64,000 bases of DNA, from assembly GCA_022578965.1 (NCBI GenBank), contig MU400545.1, positions 124,001 to 188,000 on the forward strand. The letters are read 5' to 3'. The first letter of the stretch is position 1. Each line of letters begins with the position of its first letter. Below, in pieces: positions 1-12,500 of the stretch. Under the pieces are notes generated by a model. The model saw nothing but the letters and a program-made list of their open reading frames with translations. It was not told the origin of the DNA and made no database searches. Source of the stretch: Xylaria sp. FL1777 (taxonomy: Eukaryota; Ascomycota; Sordariomycetes; Xylariales; Xylariaceae). The position numbers and the translations under genes were made by a program.

Positions 1-35
1 TTTCAAGGCTGCAATTGACGTTCCGTCGCCGAATT

Positions 36-1724
36 TCAGCTCCTCGTCTGCTCTTCACCCACTGTATAACCCCTTGCAACACCGCTTCGACCCTCCTCTA
101 TTACTGTACTTGTGTCATCTTCACCGAGGTTAAAATCGCTACCTAGGCCTTGCCACGTTCTTTTCGATCGTAAGAACTCAGCGCCGGGACTCGCAACACC
201 ATTGACAAGGGCGATCTCTCCGGTACCCCTCTTCACCATGGCAGAACCGGTTGATTGAGTTGTAGTAGTATCATCATTGGATTGCGTACCGCTTGTTGTT
301 GCATGGGCACTTCGAATGGCAACACGCATGGGGCGTGAATTACTGACAAGCTTGCCGGTCCGCAGGTCAAACACAGGAGGTTCCGATTCTTCGTCATCAA
401 CACCTCCCTCGATAGTTTCCGACGTCTCGTCTTGAGCCGCTTCTTGGGATGTTATCGACTCTGTATTGGGGTCGATCTCATTTTTCACACCTTCAATACC
501 ACCCCACCATTCTCCAGTCCAAATTCTTGTCTCGTCACTTTGCATGGCCAGCGCCAACTCGAAGGGTGTAACAACGGGCTTGAACAATCCATCCTGGTCT
601 ACAAGTCCGCTCTCCCAACATCCCACCACCACCCAGCCATCTATCTCAGCAAAGTTGGCCAACTTGGCGGCGTTCAACTTGCCGACGACGATGGTATAAC
701 TCTTCTTGCCAGCCGCAGCAATCTGGTCCCGTAATGCGCTGATCGTGGACATGTAGTTTTTGACTGACAGTGTATTCACTAATATTCCAATGATGGAAGC
801 GGTCGCAAGTCGGAGTACGAGGGCGTACCGTCGGCCGAGCATTGATGGTGTGGCGCTTGGGTCGGGCAACGAAGTAGTTGTCGTGTAAGGAGAGGCCGGT
901 GTGGGATAAATGCGCAGAGAGGCAAGGCGAGAAGATAGGGTCAAAAGTAGTGACGTCGGCGGCGTGGAGATATGGAAGAGATGGTATTCGTGAAGATCGT
1001 AGTCGTGCTTCTCGACCGATACGGGATTGAGAGACGGTAGACTGCGATTTGGTATTGTGCTCGCAGGATCACGCATGATTTCTGTCGCGACAATATTGTT
1101 GTATCCCGAATCATTGAGCACGGCACGGATAGGCGCTACATGGTCTTGGAACATGACGTCGGCCATGATGACGACCTTGGTCTGCTTATTGTTAAATTCT
1201 TGCGCAAAACTTGCGGTGACAGCATCGTAGTCTAATTCCTGTCTGGTGAAGATATGCAAGACTGGTAACCTTGCCGTCGGGCTCAGACAGGCTCGACCAT
1301 AGTGCACAACGGCGTCGGCATCCGCATGTTCTGCAGCAATCTCATCGACACAGCACGCACTATACGACGTATCCGCGAGTATATAGAGCCGTCTCCTTTG
1401 CTTCTGCTTTTGCTGCGTATCTCCTGCCGGGCTTGCGCTTTGTTCCGTACCCTCGGTGTTATCGAGCTTGTCAAGTTCCCTGCCTAACGCCCCTACCACC
1501 CACGGCGCATCGGCTAACATTGCATCTGGAAATTGTAGGGCGACTCGCGTCCAGTTTTGTCTTTGAATCTCAGCCACCGTCCGGGCGATCTCGTAAACTG
1601 CGAAGAGCTCATCGTCGGATCTGTCTAGGCGATTCTCTTTGCTAGGGATCGAGGGACTCGGGTCTTCGAAGATGTATTCGGCCGGTGTTGAAAGAACGGG
1701 TGGCGCATGAAGATCCGTGGACAT
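36..1724 (-). CDS. DPH2: 2-(3-amino-3-carboxypropyl)histidine synthase subunit 2, DPH2
   Basis: Single-exon gene of 562 codons. DPH2 partners DPH1 in the first step of diphthamide synthesis on translation elongation factor 2, a cytosolic iron-sulfur radical-SAM type reaction. The frame shows the DPH1/DPH2 pattern: an ALQFPD block near residue 65, a DTSYSACC segment (Cys about 124/125), YGRACLS (Cys about 146) and a C-terminal GCWESGL motif (Cys about 369) followed by KPVVTPFE. The ATG at 1724 is preferred because the frame further upstream has no ATG (it opens with TTG) and fungal DPH2 proteins begin near this APPVLSTP region. The C-terminal third is low-complexity Ser/Thr-rich, then ends in a conserved TWQGLGSDF block. 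The stop lies 36 bases from the window edge, so the gene is complete. Confidence 0.93.
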   Translation of the reverse strand: MSTDLHAPPVLSTPAEYIFEDPSPSIPSKENRLDRSDDELFAVYEIARTVAEIQRQNWTRVALQFPDAMLADAPWVVGALGRELDKLDNTEGTEQSASPAGDTQQKQKQRRRLYILADTSYSACCVDEIAAEHADADAVVHYGRACLSPTARLPVLHIFTRQELDYDAVTASFAQEFNNKQTKVVIMADVMFQDHVAPIRAVLNDSGYNNIVATEIMRDPASTIPNRSLPSLNPVSVEKHDYDLHEYHLFHISTPPTSLLLTLSSRLASLRIYPTPASPYTTTTSLPDPSATPSMLGRRYALVLRLATASIIGILVNTLSVKNYMSTISALRDQIAAAGKKSYTIVVGKLNAAKLANFAEIDGWVVVGCWESGLVDQDGLFKPVVTPFELALAMQSDETRIWTGEWWGGIEGVKNEIDPNTESITSQEAAQDETSETIEGGVDDEESEPPVFDLRTGKLVSNSRPMRVAIRSAHATTSGTQSNDDTTTTQSTGSAMVKRGTGEIALVNGVASPGAEFLRSKRTWQGLGSDFNLGEDDTSTVIEEGRSGVARGYTVGEEQTRS

Positions 1725-2183
1725 GGTGAAAGTTCTGGTGTCATCTGCCAATTCGAGGCAGAAATAATTTGGTCTTGAACATCACAAGTTCGATAGGAGG
1801 AAATTTTGGAGGGGCAGAATATCGTGGTGGGGGCGGGGTACTCTTAATGTACCTACCTATAGGTAGGTACCTAAGTACAATGTATCGGTACATATGCAGG
1901 TACATAGGCTCAGGGAAGTTGTCGTGGTTGAGTTTTGAATAAGGATGAGGTTATGAGATTCAGCTATGTATCAAATTACTTACTTACTATGTAGATAGTA
2001 ACGGCCTACCTAAGGTGAGTAAATACACTAGGTATCTTGGAAGGGATTCTGCTTCTATATCGCCACCGCCGTCTGAGTACGTAAGTATACCTAATGTTCG
2101 CGCTCCGTGTTATACATCTTGTCTGAAATAGGCATTGTCGATGCAAGGCTTCAAAACTATTTACAACAAAACAATTAGACCGT
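1725..2183. other. intergenic, TAGGTACCTA-rich
   Basis: Region between the DPH2 start and the FAT1-type stop (promoter of DPH2, terminator side of the synthetase). No gene is seen. About 1848-1910 carries several copies of a TACCTA / TAGGTA palindromic motif that recurs in other intergenic parts of this window. Confidence 0.6.
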
Positions 2184-4222
2184 TTACAATTTAACTTGGC
2201 CGGCATTCATCCGATCCCAGTCTTCCTTGCCAAACCTGACATATGTGTCACCCTTGAGCCAGTACAGCTCATCGTCGCCAACCTTGGTAGGGTCGACACC
2301 TTCTACCCTGAGGTTATGTTTCTGCTGCTTATTGGTACCCGTCACGGCCGCAGACAGCCCTTTTCCGAGTCGCAGGAAAATTGGTACAGCGTATTTAGGA
2401 AGTTTGGCTTTGGCATGTTCAGCCAACGACTGAAAAAGCGCTGGATCAGGCGCAGTTTTAAGCGCAATCGCTGCACATCCCGCCCGGCCGTCGTGATGGG
2501 GGAGTTGCACACCATAGACATTGGCCTCCTCGACTGCTGGATGATGGCCGATCGTGGCACTGACCTCAGTCGTCGCCACGTTTTCGCTCTTCCATCGGAA
2601 TGTGTCGCCGATGCGGTCATGGAAGTGCATTCGCCCTTCTGAGTCCCAGCTGACAAGATCTCCCGTCCGGAAATACTTGTCTCCTTTCTTGAAAATGTCA
2701 CGAATAATCTTACTATTTGTCGCTTTGTCGTTGTTGTAGTATCCCTGGAAAGATTGTTCTGTATCCTCCGGCAATAAATAGAGCAGCTCCCCGACTTCAC
2801 CGCGGGGGACGGCAACGCACAAACCTGTTTTTGGATCTCGACATGGCGCATCCGTCTCGTGGTCTCGCTTTACGATGGCAATGTTTCTCTTCATCAAGAG
2901 ACCGAAAAGCCACCCATTGCGTCCTATGGCACCCCGGGAGAAGTCATTACGGGAGTAGTTCCAGGTGCCCGCAAACCCTTCGGTTGCGGAGTAGAACTCC
3001 CCGACGCCTTCGATCCCAAAGCGTTCCTGGAATCTGGCCCACACGTCAGGGCGCAACCCATTACCCAAAGCCAAACGGACGTTGTGTTTCTTGTCGAGGT
3101 TCTCCCCGGTTGTTGGGTCAATGTCGGGCTTAGCCGCCATAAGATAACGGCACGTTTCTCCCACGTACTGGATAATAGTAGCATTGTGTTTGCGTACATC
3201 TTTCCAGAACGTCTTTGTGGAGAACTTGCGACCTATAGCAAAGGTTGCCTCGGCCTCGAAACATTGGAAGAATCCTATGACTAAGGCAGATGAATGATAC
3301 AAAGGCATTGGCTAGAAATTGCAGTTAGCCAGTAGTTGCCAAGCGAAACCATTATCGTCAGGAATAGGTTTCACGTACTGTGTATAATATGTCAGACGAT
3401 TGGGTGTTGAGCCACCCTCTTACGAAGTTTGAGCCTGTCGTGATTTTGAACCAAGATACAATGGCGGCCTTAGGAAGCCCTGTCGTACCCGAGGTGTAGA
3501 TGAGACCCGCCATGTCACGACCCAAATCACCGGAGCGAACCTCATTTGGTGGCCGTACCGGATCTACAGCTAGGGCTGCCGATATGAATTCTTGCGTGAA
3601 GATCTCGATTTTCAGGTCCCCAAGCTTTAGACGGACATCGTCATCTATGTGAGATTCAACATCTGCATCGACCAACAGAAGTACCGAGTGCGCTATCTTA
3701 ACGCAATGACATAGTGCGTCTCCAGTTAAGTTGTAGTTGATTAAGGCCGGCTTCACACCGATAGACCACAGACCAAAGCAGATCAAAAGAAAATGATCAG
3801 AATTTACGAGATCCAGTGCGACGATGTCTTTAGGCTTCAAATCGAACTTCGACTTGAAATAGTTTCCGTACTTGAGAGCGGCCTCATACATCTGAGCATA
3901 GGTCCATGATCGGTCTTCGAATAGAATGCCCACACGATCCGATGACTTGCTAGTAGCGATTTCTTCTAGACGATAGAAGAGGTTGGCACGATCTTTAGAT
4001 TCGCGCCGCCTGCTCAAGTAGATCGCTAGTGCCGTGCCTCTGATAAGAGTCCTATCATACCAAAATGAAGTTTTTGCGTTGAGGTACGCCAGTCCTGCGG
4101 CGGCAGCCGGTACCGTCAAAGCTAGGGGAACTTGTTTTTGTAAGGCTCGTGTTAGTCTTATAGGGCTGAGTAGATCAACTAGGTAATCAACGATTAGTAG
4201 ATATGACAAACTTACGAGGCAT
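2184..4222 (-). CDS. FAT1: very-long-chain acyl-CoA synthetase / fatty acid transporter, FAT1-like
   Basis: Three exons (complement of 4216-4222, 3379-4130 and 2184-3311), 628 codons. The enzyme activates long or very long fatty acids to acyl-CoA and couples this to uptake; the family sits in ER, peroxisome or plasma membrane. Seen: N-terminal hydrophobic stretch, AMP-binding P-loop YTSGTTGLPK at about 214-223, YSATEG near 360, TGDL near 469 and the VLACS-specific DRIGDTFRWK near 485. The first exon is only 7 bp (ATGCCTC) followed by a GTAAGT donor; the unspliced upstream frame has no ATG near the N-terminus, and splicing gives MPLPLALTVP, a typical start for this family. The second intron (3312-3378) joins YT to PMPLYHSSA, a conserved block. 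Some fungal members (CefD1 type) act in secondary metabolism, but nothing nearby suggests that here. Confidence 0.92.
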
Positions 4223-5447
4223 TTCGAAACTTGAGGGGTAGAACAACTACGTCAAATTATTCTCCTCTTTGAGAATATACTCTCAAAGTTGCGTTATATA
4301 AGACACTAGATAGATGCTCTCCGTAATGAGTTGGCCTTAACACCAGGTGACTCTACAATCAGGTATAAAGGATTAGACGGCGGAAATCAGAAATAAAAAA
4401 AAATGGTTAACCCTATAGTAATGGCTCGAGATATATTCTCTATTAGACATAGATTGGAAGAACATAATCCGTTGTTAGTAGCTTGAGCATGTAGGTTTAA
4501 GGATCGACAGAGAGAGAAAGAGCGAGCGAGCGAGCGCGACGCCACCCCGGACTTTTGTGCCTCGGCATCTTCTTCCTTCAGCGGCGTAGTAGTATACTTA
4601 TATGCATACACTAATGAGAGAAGATAGTGCCGAACAAGGGTATTTTTGGGTTGAAGGGCTACCCCGGACTTAGCGACTCTGGTCCACGGCGACGACTATA
4701 TTAGTTTGATGGGTATATAGAGACGGAGAACTGGGTATGTTCATTAGTTTGTCGTATTCCGAGTCAGCAACATTGGACATGTTTGTGCGGGAATACAGGA
4801 GTTTTGCTCTCGAGTCGGTGGATTAGAGTAATCTTCGCGTACACTAGGTACTAGGCCAATAGCGAAGGATAATAGGCGATTCTCGGCTGGTTGGGAATTA
4901 GGACACTGCCTAGGCTGCCTAACTAAGCCACATCCACAGCCAACCGACACCACCAGGGTTGTCAGGCTTCCTGGGATTAACAGCATACTGTATTACCCTC
5001 AATACCGTAAACCTGAGATGAAACGAATCAATAGTAGGAAGGTAGCTATATAAAGTAGTGAAGAGATAGAGGTACCTGTAGGAACACCAGTCAATTTGAA
5101 GCCATTGAAGAGCTATCAGGTACCTAGGTAGACTAAATGCACTATTTGCATACTACCTCTGTGGTGCTTAGCTTAAGCGCATTAGTCTCATTAATGCAAC
5201 TAACGATCGGACCCTGGCGAAACTGTGGCATCATCATGCCTCCCATCAACTTCAACACAGGGGAGGAGCGCAAAACACTAATACAAGTCAACTTCATCTC
5301 GGAGTAGCAAATTGGTAATAACCTTATTGCTGCACCCATGCGGAAACTTCCATAACGCTCGCTTATCTCTCAGACTACGGGGGCGACTCATTCATTACAC
5401 GGATCATGGTGCCGAGAAAGCTGGTCTCAAGCTAGAAATAAGGTGCC
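4223..5447. other. intergenic, divergent promoter region
   Basis: Lies between the divergent FAT1-type and PIG-S genes. No convincing gene; short open frames lack domains and homology cues. It contains a GA/GC-rich simple repeat at about 4507-4540. Confidence 0.6.
4507..4540. repeat. (GAGA)/(GAGC) simple repeat
   Basis: A purine-rich run that changes from AGAG units to tandem GAGC units, in intergenic DNA upstream of the FAT1-type gene. Confidence 0.7.
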
Positions 5448-7195
5448 ATGTCTTCATCAACGACCAGGAACCGCAAAGACGGGTCTACAATATCCGAAGT
5501 CGAAGCGACGACGAATTCAACAAATCCTGAAACCGCTAGCGACCACGACACCACAAACATCACCACGAACACAGCCGCGAGTACGACGAAGCTGAAGCCT
5601 CCGCCTCCCGAACAACAAGCACATATCTTTAGACGTTCGCTCATCATTGCCTCCTTTTGGCTCGTTGTTCTGTGCTTGGGAATTCCAATATGGTGGAAAA
5701 CGACCACCATCTACCGGGCGAACCTGCCCCTGGGACAGATGATGAACTGGGCCGATGGAAAGGTGAGAGAGACCACACAACGAGCTATCGACACTCGCAA
5801 TATCGCTAAGACGCCGTATAGTCATGTAGTCCAGTGTTCCCTATTCGGATTGTCATCGATTCTCCCAGCCTCAGCCAACAAGAAGCGCAGAGTCTAATCT
5901 CCGTCACCCAACATGCCCTCGATGCGATGCCCGATTTTCCTGGCCACCGGCTACGGCTCGAGGCCGCCTCTCAAACATCGTTAGAAGACTCCACGGCGCC
6001 GCACGGTGACGTGAATGATGCACTCCTTGTACGACTAACGCAAGGCGACGGTGCTGTGTCGAAATCCGCCTCTTCTCTCCATACGCATTTACCCATCCTC
6101 GAAATTACATACCCTCCGAGCTCGAAACCTACTCCAGATACGAAATCTTCTGGACTTGCGACATACATCGCCGCTCAACTTCGCGAAACCTTCACCGAAG
6201 AGCAGGCCATAATGTCTTATCTTCTTACGGCGTCCACTATCTCTTCAGATCAGCAGACGGGGGGTTCTCATAACAGGATCGACGAGTCGCTCTCGAAACG
6301 AATGACGCGGTCGATGAAATACTCAGGCACATATCATTTAACCTTCTCACTGTTCACGAGTGGCTCAAGTCCCAGTAGTTGGGATATCGATTCTGCCATC
6401 AATCAGTATATGCAGCCTGTGTTGGACATGCTCAAGCCCATTCACAACTTCACTATTGATACCCAAGTTCAGTTGTATGCCATACCCGGCGTGCAATCGC
6501 AGGTCCTTACGAAAGAGGACCTGTCCTCTTTTATTAATGCTGCAGAATGGCCCTTGTCGCCGTCGATAGGTGGAGCGCCGACAATTAACTTCGTTATATT
6601 CACGGGCAACCAGACTATCGGCTTATATTCAGGAGAAGAGACCTCCCAATCGTGGCTTGTCCCTCAATGGGGCTCTGTCTACCTGCTGTCACCTCCTGCG
6701 GCAACCCATGTGCCTTCAGAATTCCTTAAACAACCCGTCTTAACATTCGCATCGCATCTTCTCTCTCTCCTCGGAACTCCACAATCCGGCTCATTGCCGA
6801 TGCGTTTATCAACACTTACCCGTCTCAGATCCGTGGATATGCTCCTACGCGCATCGTCATCTCTAGGATCTCTGGCACGTCTGTCGTTAGCTTTACCCAG
6901 TATCTCCATCCCGTCGAGCGTAGCGGAGGGCGTGGCCAAATCAATATATCATCTTGAACTAGCATGTTCCAAGTTGGGGAGTGCAGAGAGTCTTGAACAC
7001 GCGCGTATTGCAGAAACAGAAGCCGAACGAGCCTTTTTCGAGAAGAGTATGGTCGGCCAGCTTTATTTTCCCGACGAACATAAAGTGGCGGTGTACCTAC
7101 CGCTACTAGGCCCCGTGGGTGTTCCCTTACTAATGGGCCTAATTACAGAGCTCAAGGCTTGGAAGACACGCAGACAAAAAGCCAAAGCGTCGTGA
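5448..7195 (+). CDS. PIGS: GPI transamidase component PIG-S (Gpi17)
   Basis: Two exons (5448-5762 and 5822-7195), 562 codons. PIG-S/Gpi17 is a non-catalytic ER-membrane subunit of the complex that attaches GPI anchors to proteins. The protein has the family topology: a short Ser/Thr-rich cytosolic tail, a transmembrane helix at about 62-85 followed by GIPIWWKTT, a large lumenal domain, and a C-terminal membrane segment around LLGPVGVPLLMGL. The intron is 59 bp (GTGAGA...TATAG, with a CTAAG branch-like site). Acceptors nearer to 5834 would break the frame; the chosen one gives WADGK-SCSPVFPIRI, matching the conserved PVFP block of this family. Confidence 0.9.
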
Positions 7196-7699
7196 AATCG
7201 GAGTACTTGCTTGATCACCTCTCTAGATCAATGAAGTTATACAATACAATTAATAATGAATGTTAGATTGCAAGACTTCCTGTGTGACTTAGCACATGTC
7301 TTCATGTGAACTCAACTCGGATTCCTAACTCTTCTGGCGCATTAGAGAATTAGAGACTACGTACGCATCTGAAGCTCTAATTTCATATCTTTTCTGGGGA
7401 TCCTCCCTGCCCCACTAAGTAAGCCTTAGGCCTTTACTCGCTGCCAGGTGCTAACCTCCCTAGGTGCTTGCTTTATACCAGCACTTGCACTAGTAGGTTC
7501 GCGTCATGTGGCTACCCACGTATATTTAATAAATATGGGTACCTACCCCAAGCCATCGGTCGGCAATCTACCTCCTAGTGAGATCTCTCCACTTCCAATA
7601 CAACCTTCCTTGTTACCTGACCCTGTTATTTCCTAGCCTTCCCACGATATATATCATCCTGAACCGTCTGGCGATGCTATCAACGTACAACGAAGCGCC
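7196..7699. other. intergenic
   Basis: Between PIG-S and the F-box/WD40 gene. No gene seen. It serves as terminator of one and promoter of the other. Confidence 0.6.
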
Positions 7700-9506
7700 A
7701 TGATTTCTCTTTCTAGCACTCCTCGGGAAGAGACACAAGGCCCTAGTCGCCCGTTCTGCTATCGACACCAACCCGGCCTAGCATCTCAGAGGCTAGCAGA
7801 TGAAGCGTTAATGCGAGAGCTGCAACGGGTGGGTTCTATTCCATTCAGTAGATATTAGTTCACCTGCCAACTCTTTAAAGAGACTAGAAAGCCTTTCTCA
7901 GACTCGCCAGCAAGCTATCAATTCTATTTGGTCCTACTTTTCGAGTGCCCCGGAAGACGAACGCCATCTAGTACTCGACGGAATATTAGCACAATGCTGT
8001 TTCCCGCAGTTGTCATATGTATCAACCTCTGTCAAGGCGCTTATCCGCATCGACTTCTTCGCAGCCTTGCCATGTGAGATTTCGATTCGTATCCTCCAAT
8101 ACCTTGATGCTACAACCTTGTGCAAAGCTGCCCAAGTTAGCCAGCTTTGGAAAAAGTTAGCTGATGATGATATCATATGGTACCGGATGTGCCAACAACA
8201 CATTAACAAGAAATGCTGGAGATGCGGGTGGAGTCTTCCTTTGTTACAAACGCCGCAACAACGGCAACGGCTAGAGCAGAATTCAGCTTTCGACAATAAC
8301 CGCCCGAGAGACCATAGTCAGTGTCCCAAGGGCCCAGGAGACTCGAAATCGAAGTTGGACGTTTTGTGTAGCAAACGTAGCACTTGCCTCGGCCCTCCTG
8401 CTAAAAGACAACGCACGACTCATCACCATGCTATCGAGCTCGATACGAGGTATACCCGACCCTGGAAGGAAGTTTATAAAGAACGATTGAAAGTGGGGCT
8501 TAACTGGAAGCACGGAAGATATAAGACAACAGTGCTCGAAGGCCATACCGATAGTGTTATGTGTCTCGAGATCTATGCTGATTTTCTAGTTACAGGATCT
8601 TACGACGCCTCCGTTAAATTATGGAACGTGGGTTCTGGATCCCTTGTTCGGACCTTCCTTGGACATACTTCTGGGATCCGCGCAGTTCAATTTGATGGTA
8701 GCAAGATCGTCAGCGGTAGCTTAGACGGGACAATCAAAATTTGGAACCGCCAAAATGGCCAATGTTTGCTTACTATCTCTGCCCACAATGATGGTCTTGT
8801 CGGACTTGATCTCGCTGGCAACATTCTAGCCTCAAGCTCTATGGATAAGACTATAAAGATATGGAACTTCGAGGGCAAGGAAGCCTTTACACTCCGAGGT
8901 CACAAAGACGGTGTTAATGCTATTAGCATGGACACAGCCTCGCGTACTCTCATATCTGCATCAGATGACTTTACTTTGCGTCTTTGGGATCTTGATACAC
9001 GGCACTGTATTAGGGCCTTCGAAGGGCACTGCGGGCAAGTCCAGCAGGTTTTATTCTCACCGGTAGAGGCTGAATACAGCCATCTACTAGAGCAGAGCCC
9101 CTTGACTGACCATACTTATAAAACGGACGTGGAGGTAGTCCGATCAAGTTATGGTAGTGGCTTCTCTGCTTACCCCGAGCGAGACTTGCCGCCCCCATAC
9201 GTTATAAGTGGAAGTCTCGACAATACACTTCGTGTTTGGAACACGGCTACTGGTGCTTGTGTGAGGGTTGATTTTGGACACACCGAGGGTGTATGGGCCG
9301 TTGCTACGGATAGCCTACGAGTAGTGTCCGGTGCGGGAGACTCCTTAACAAAGGTTTGGGATGCCATCACAGGCAACTGCCTGAAAACACTGACCGGACA
9401 CACGAGTCCGGTAACATGCGTTGGCCTCACCGACTCCATATTAGTTACGGGTAGCGATGATTGCCGGGTTATCGTGTACAACTTCAAGCCCAATGATGTT
9501 GTGTGA
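7700..9506 (+). CDS. sconB: F-box/WD40 sulfur controller, SconB/Scon-2 (Met30) type
   Basis: Two exons (7700-7828 and 7881-9506), 584 codons. SconB/Met30 proteins are substrate receptors of SCF ubiquitin ligases that repress the sulfur-assimilation regulator when methionine is plentiful. Seen: the family N-terminal block CYRHQPGL, a LAQCCFPQLS segment, an F-box around residues 105-145, the zinc-knuckle-like KCWRCGWSLPLL, RPWKEVYKER, then about seven WD40 repeats (for example GHTDSVMCL, GSYDASVKLW, SASDDFTLRLW). The 52-bp intron was placed because it rejoins LQR to RLESLSQTRQQ in the family order. At 584 residues it is shorter than the usual 650-700, lacking part of the loop before the last repeats. 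It could be the true orthologue or a divergent paralogue. Confidence 0.85.
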
Positions 9507-12500
9507 AAAGGTGTCTTGTTTATCTAGGTAAAGAAAAATGAAACGGAAAAAAAAGGTCTAAGCCCCACGACCGTAAAACTGAAACTTTCTTTGGCATGTG
9601 TGAGCGAATGATTTTATAGCAAATAGCATAATAAGAACATAGTCAACCCTGCCGCCGACAGACTGCCCCCTCGCTTTCCAATTATTTCTATCCCTTGCTA
9701 CCCGAATCTCATAGACCATCCCTTGTTAGCGGCCAGCACTATCACGAAGTGCGCATGGAGCACACTTGATTGCCATCCTTGTGATTACGTCGCGAGCAGC
9801 CGGGCATTGGGCCCCGCTGCAGTTACAGCTTTGTGCACCATCAGGGCGATACGATGTCGGGATGGTGTGCCCACAACGGTAAGTCTGGATGCTTCGGACA
9901 CACATAATGCTGTCGAAAGCTGGTAACGGTAGGGAATTGGATTTTGGAGTTGAAAGCGGCTGAAAAAGCTGGAAATGCAGTGATCTCGTAAAATTTAGCA
10001 CACGATGTAAAAGCTGCCTGGACTTTCTTGAGACCTACCGGGAGTATTAAGCGTATCACTCAATGACTGGGAATTGAAGAAATAAGGCAACAGGCTGTGT
10101 GCAAAGCAAGGCATCTCCTTAAATGGTTAATCAGGGCTGATAGTTACCCCTTTAGATTGGTGTTTTCTGTTTTGAACAAGCAAACAACAAGGTTGTGAAT
10201 ATGTTATTGGTTGTTTTCTTATCACTTTCACTGCTTTGAGTGATATAGCGACTACGAAAGAGCTTACTTGTAAGCCCTTGTGTCACAATGTCGCTAGGTA
10301 TGAACGACCTTGTTAAGCTCCTTCTTGCTTACTCTCGCGTGGAACCCATAGTACCTTCGTTATTCACACAAGTTGTTCAGAACCTCGTTTCCTCCACAAT
10401 TACCGTGCGCTTGACATGCCAGACAGGCGCCCTCTTGTCGACACAGATTCCCTTGAAAGGTCAAAGTAACAAAGTTCCACTGTAAATGATGCCACGTAAC
10501 AAGCACACATAACACTATGATTGATTGGTAGGACGAAGACGATTTCTAGCAAATCATTAAGACGGCTTGCTTCTGCCGCTTTTTATTATTCTACACTTAA
10601 TTTTACTTTTTCTTACTTATGATGTTCCTGCTTTCCTTACATCTACTGATCACGCCTCAAACAATAGATACAAAGCTGATAATACTTAATATACTTGTTT
10701 CTCCTGGCGGCCAAGGAACTGATTAATAATCAAAACTGAAAGGGCAGATTCTCGGCACCCTACTTACTAGGGGGTTATATGGGCAGCGTTTAGGTTCTTA
10801 TTGAAAAGGTTTTGTTTCATAAGCCTTTATCAATCAATAATAGCCTATTACCATAGCAACGGTAAATTCTCACGTTACTTAAGAGAATATTAGATGTCAT
10901 GAGATGAGATTGAAGATATTTTTGGAATGGTTACCATTGTGCAGGATTGTAAGTGAAGTTGAAACCTTACTAAGCCTAGGATTTATTATTTTCCTTGGTG
11001 GACCTCACGTTCTGGTGCTGTTATAACCAATCTTGGATTCTTGAAAAGATTAACGAACTGATAGATAGCTTAAACCATAATCTTCAATAGTAATATCTTC
11101 TCTGAAGTGGTGTAGAGTAAGCTCTCAGCATCAACATAGTCCCTAAAGCGATATTTCGACTCTGTCTAGGTTGGACTGCTAAAAGGTGCTCTTAGGTCTA
11201 CGTACTTCTCTAAACTACGAATAAAACTCGACTAGCGTCCACTTAGCGTGTCAAGATGCTTAAGATAGCTCCTCCATATGGCCCTTGACGACGTTGTGGA
11301 GTGACACTTCCCCTGACAGTGATATGTTCATCTTAATGGTACCTATTCTACGACGAGATTTCATGTCAATGCCCGGAATACTCATCCGGGGAGCGTAAGG
11401 TCAGGGGCCCATTCCTGACATACCTAGTAACCATGTCGACCATGGCTCTAGAAGTGCATATTAAAGAAAGTAGCAAGGGAATTTCCCCTTTCCAGCCCAC
11501 CTAAGTCTCAAAGTGTCATAATATTACACGCGCTGAACGCTAACCAAATACATAGCTTAGTGAGACACCTAAATTTGTCCTACACTTGATTGAGACTGTC
11601 TCTCGTATTCAATTTGAAGCTATTCAGCACTCAATTATCTGAGACATATTGGCAGACCCCGGAGATTAGGAAGGGCGGAACAATTGTATATAGAGTCAAG
11701 GACAGCCACTAAGCCCGGCAGAGTCCGGAAACAGGGGGGCACTAGAACTTGGCTACCATAACATATTATTGTATTCTGAAGACTCAATTTCTCAATTCAA
11801 AGCCTTGATACCAGCAGCCCTTGTTATACATAGTTCGTATGGGGCCAAAACGGGAGTTTCAAAGCAACAATGGGCATAAGATAGAACTTCCCCCTAAACC
11901 CTACTATAAGGGTAATCGCTAGTTGTTCTAAGATTCTCGGGACAGCCTGGAAACTGTCAGACTTGAAAGTCTATAAGATCGCAGGCGCGATCGTGTGGTT
12001 TGGGCTGATAGAACCCTGACGAGCCGATCCTCCTGATATGTCCATCGCCGAGCCTATCATGGAGACTCATAATATCGATAAGGGAATCATTGACATATAG
12101 GTAGTGAAGACTAAGGAGAGCTATGATTGCAGACTTGCGCTTCTCGCCTGATTGAGTCTCCAGCAACCACATCGATAGCATACATAGCTTTTTCTATTCG
12201 GTGGTCCTGTTCCTTCTCTAGCCTTATTAGAACTGGTTTGATCAATAGATAAATATTAATCTTCAGACAAAAAAGCAGATCGTAACGACAAGGCTACTCT
12301 ACTGCTTACAGGACCCTTTCGCACAGCTAAGTCGTCTGCAAAGGATTTCATCCCACGCGCGTGGAAATTACAATACGTGAACTACCGCGTGACCACTTCC
12401 GGCCACGTGAACGATTCACCTGCTAAGATACGAGGCACAAGGCCTATTCTAATACGTCTACGACGTGTGGGAGGTATCACCGCGTTCTGGCATGGATTCT

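Noticed and set aside
1725..1751. Upstream extension of DPH2
   Set aside because: The extended frame begins with TTG; the first ATG is at 1724 and matches the family start.
11100..11340. Reverse-strand stretch that reads like broken coding sequence
   Set aside because: Only short runs between stops, no family recognised; not enough to call a pseudogene.
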